DNA of 6,160 nt. Source: an uncultured Acidobacteriota bacterium (GTDB lineage Bacteria > Acidobacteriota > JAAYUB01). Every line of letters begins with the position of its first letter. Position 1 is the stretch's first letter. The DNA lies in the NCBI GenBank assembly GCA_937925645.1, contig CALAMB010000421.1:1-6160 (forward strand). The letters are read 5' to 3'. The position numbers and the translations under genes are program-made. A model generated the notes under the pieces. That model saw only the letters and a program-made list of their open reading frames with translations, did no database searches and was not told the origin of the DNA. Shown here piece after piece: positions 5,915-6,160 of the stretch.

Positions 5915-6160
5915 ATGGCAACCTATCAGAATTTCAAGGACGGCAAACTGGACGGCACGATCCCCCTCAAGGCCGTCGCCAAGATATCCGACCAGGAAAT
6001 CACCGGCCTGCTGCAGTTGGGCGCTTTCTACTACAACCAGGGGCAGACGGACAAGGCGCTGACGATCCTGGAGGGGCTCGCCGCGGTGGACCCGGACAAC
6101 GCGCTGGTGCAGGGATCGCTCGGCGCGGTCTACGTCAAGGCCGGCCGGAACGAGGAGGCG
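5915..6160 (+). CDS. TPR protein, possible type III secretion chaperone (3' end outside the window)
   Basis: The frame is open from ATG 5915 to the window end, giving 82 residues of an incomplete protein. AGGAGG at 5904-5909 is 5 nt upstream. Residues ~31-64 make a TPR unit: LLQLGAFYYNQGQTDKAL, then L55 and DPDNA. A second starts at ~65 (VQGSLGAVYVKAGRNEEA). Gly-8, Tyr-11, Ala-20 and Pro-32 of the TPR consensus are in place. The opening with ISDQEI before the first TPR resembles class II type III chaperones (LcrH/SycD) or needle chaperones of the YscG/PscG type, which bind translocators or needle subunits in the cytoplasm. TPRs are common, so the chaperone role depends mainly on the adjacent needle-like gene. 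Confidence 0.85.
   Translation, partial: MATYQNFKDGKLDGTIPLKAVAKISDQEITGLLQLGAFYYNQGQTDKALTILEGLAAVDPDNALVQGSLGAVYVKAGRNEEA

Overview
This GC-rich window, about two thirds G+C by eye, comes from a bacterium with Sec-type signal peptides and strong Shine-Dalgarno sites. No taxonomic marker is present. The gene families would fit an uncultured Gram-negative-type lineage such as Acidobacteriota, Myxococcota, Verrucomicrobiota or Planctomycetota, but this is inference only.

Bases 1-449 are a tandem array of a 176-bp unit. Two copies are identical (1-176 and 177-352). A third, partial and diverged copy (353-449) overlaps the 3' end of the neighbouring gene. Each unit junction carries a 23-nt imperfect inverted repeat. 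Nearly all its mismatches become G.U wobbles if the minus strand is transcribed, which is the strand of the adjoining operon.

Bases 402-2698 (minus strand) hold a tight three-gene operon: a nucleotidyltransferase (NTP_transf_5-like), a small PqqD-like protein and an HprK-related P-loop kinase. This set matches what is known as the HPr-rel-A type cassette. No precursor peptide or radical SAM enzyme is visible. The kinase C-terminus runs into the repeat, so its last ~16 residues are repeat-encoded.

Bases 2699-2837 are a compact divergent promoter region with an exact TTGACA and 17-bp spacer in each direction. Rightward follow two 366-residue exported proteins. The first has a probable beta-sandwich, a Gly-rich linker and a duplicated ~60-residue Cys/Trp module. 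The second has a PsbP/Mog1-like N-terminal part and a separate Asn/Asp/Pro-rich C-terminal module.

After a 194-bp gap comes a 194-residue protein whose C-terminal ~65 residues resemble type III secretion needle or filament subunits, behind an unusual Gly-rich heptad-repeat N-terminus. It is followed at 36 bp by a TPR protein (cut by the window end) that resembles type III secretion chaperones. This pair is the most likely entry to an undescribed secretion-type locus continuing to the right. The needle assignment rests on reading the residue pattern, not on a search.
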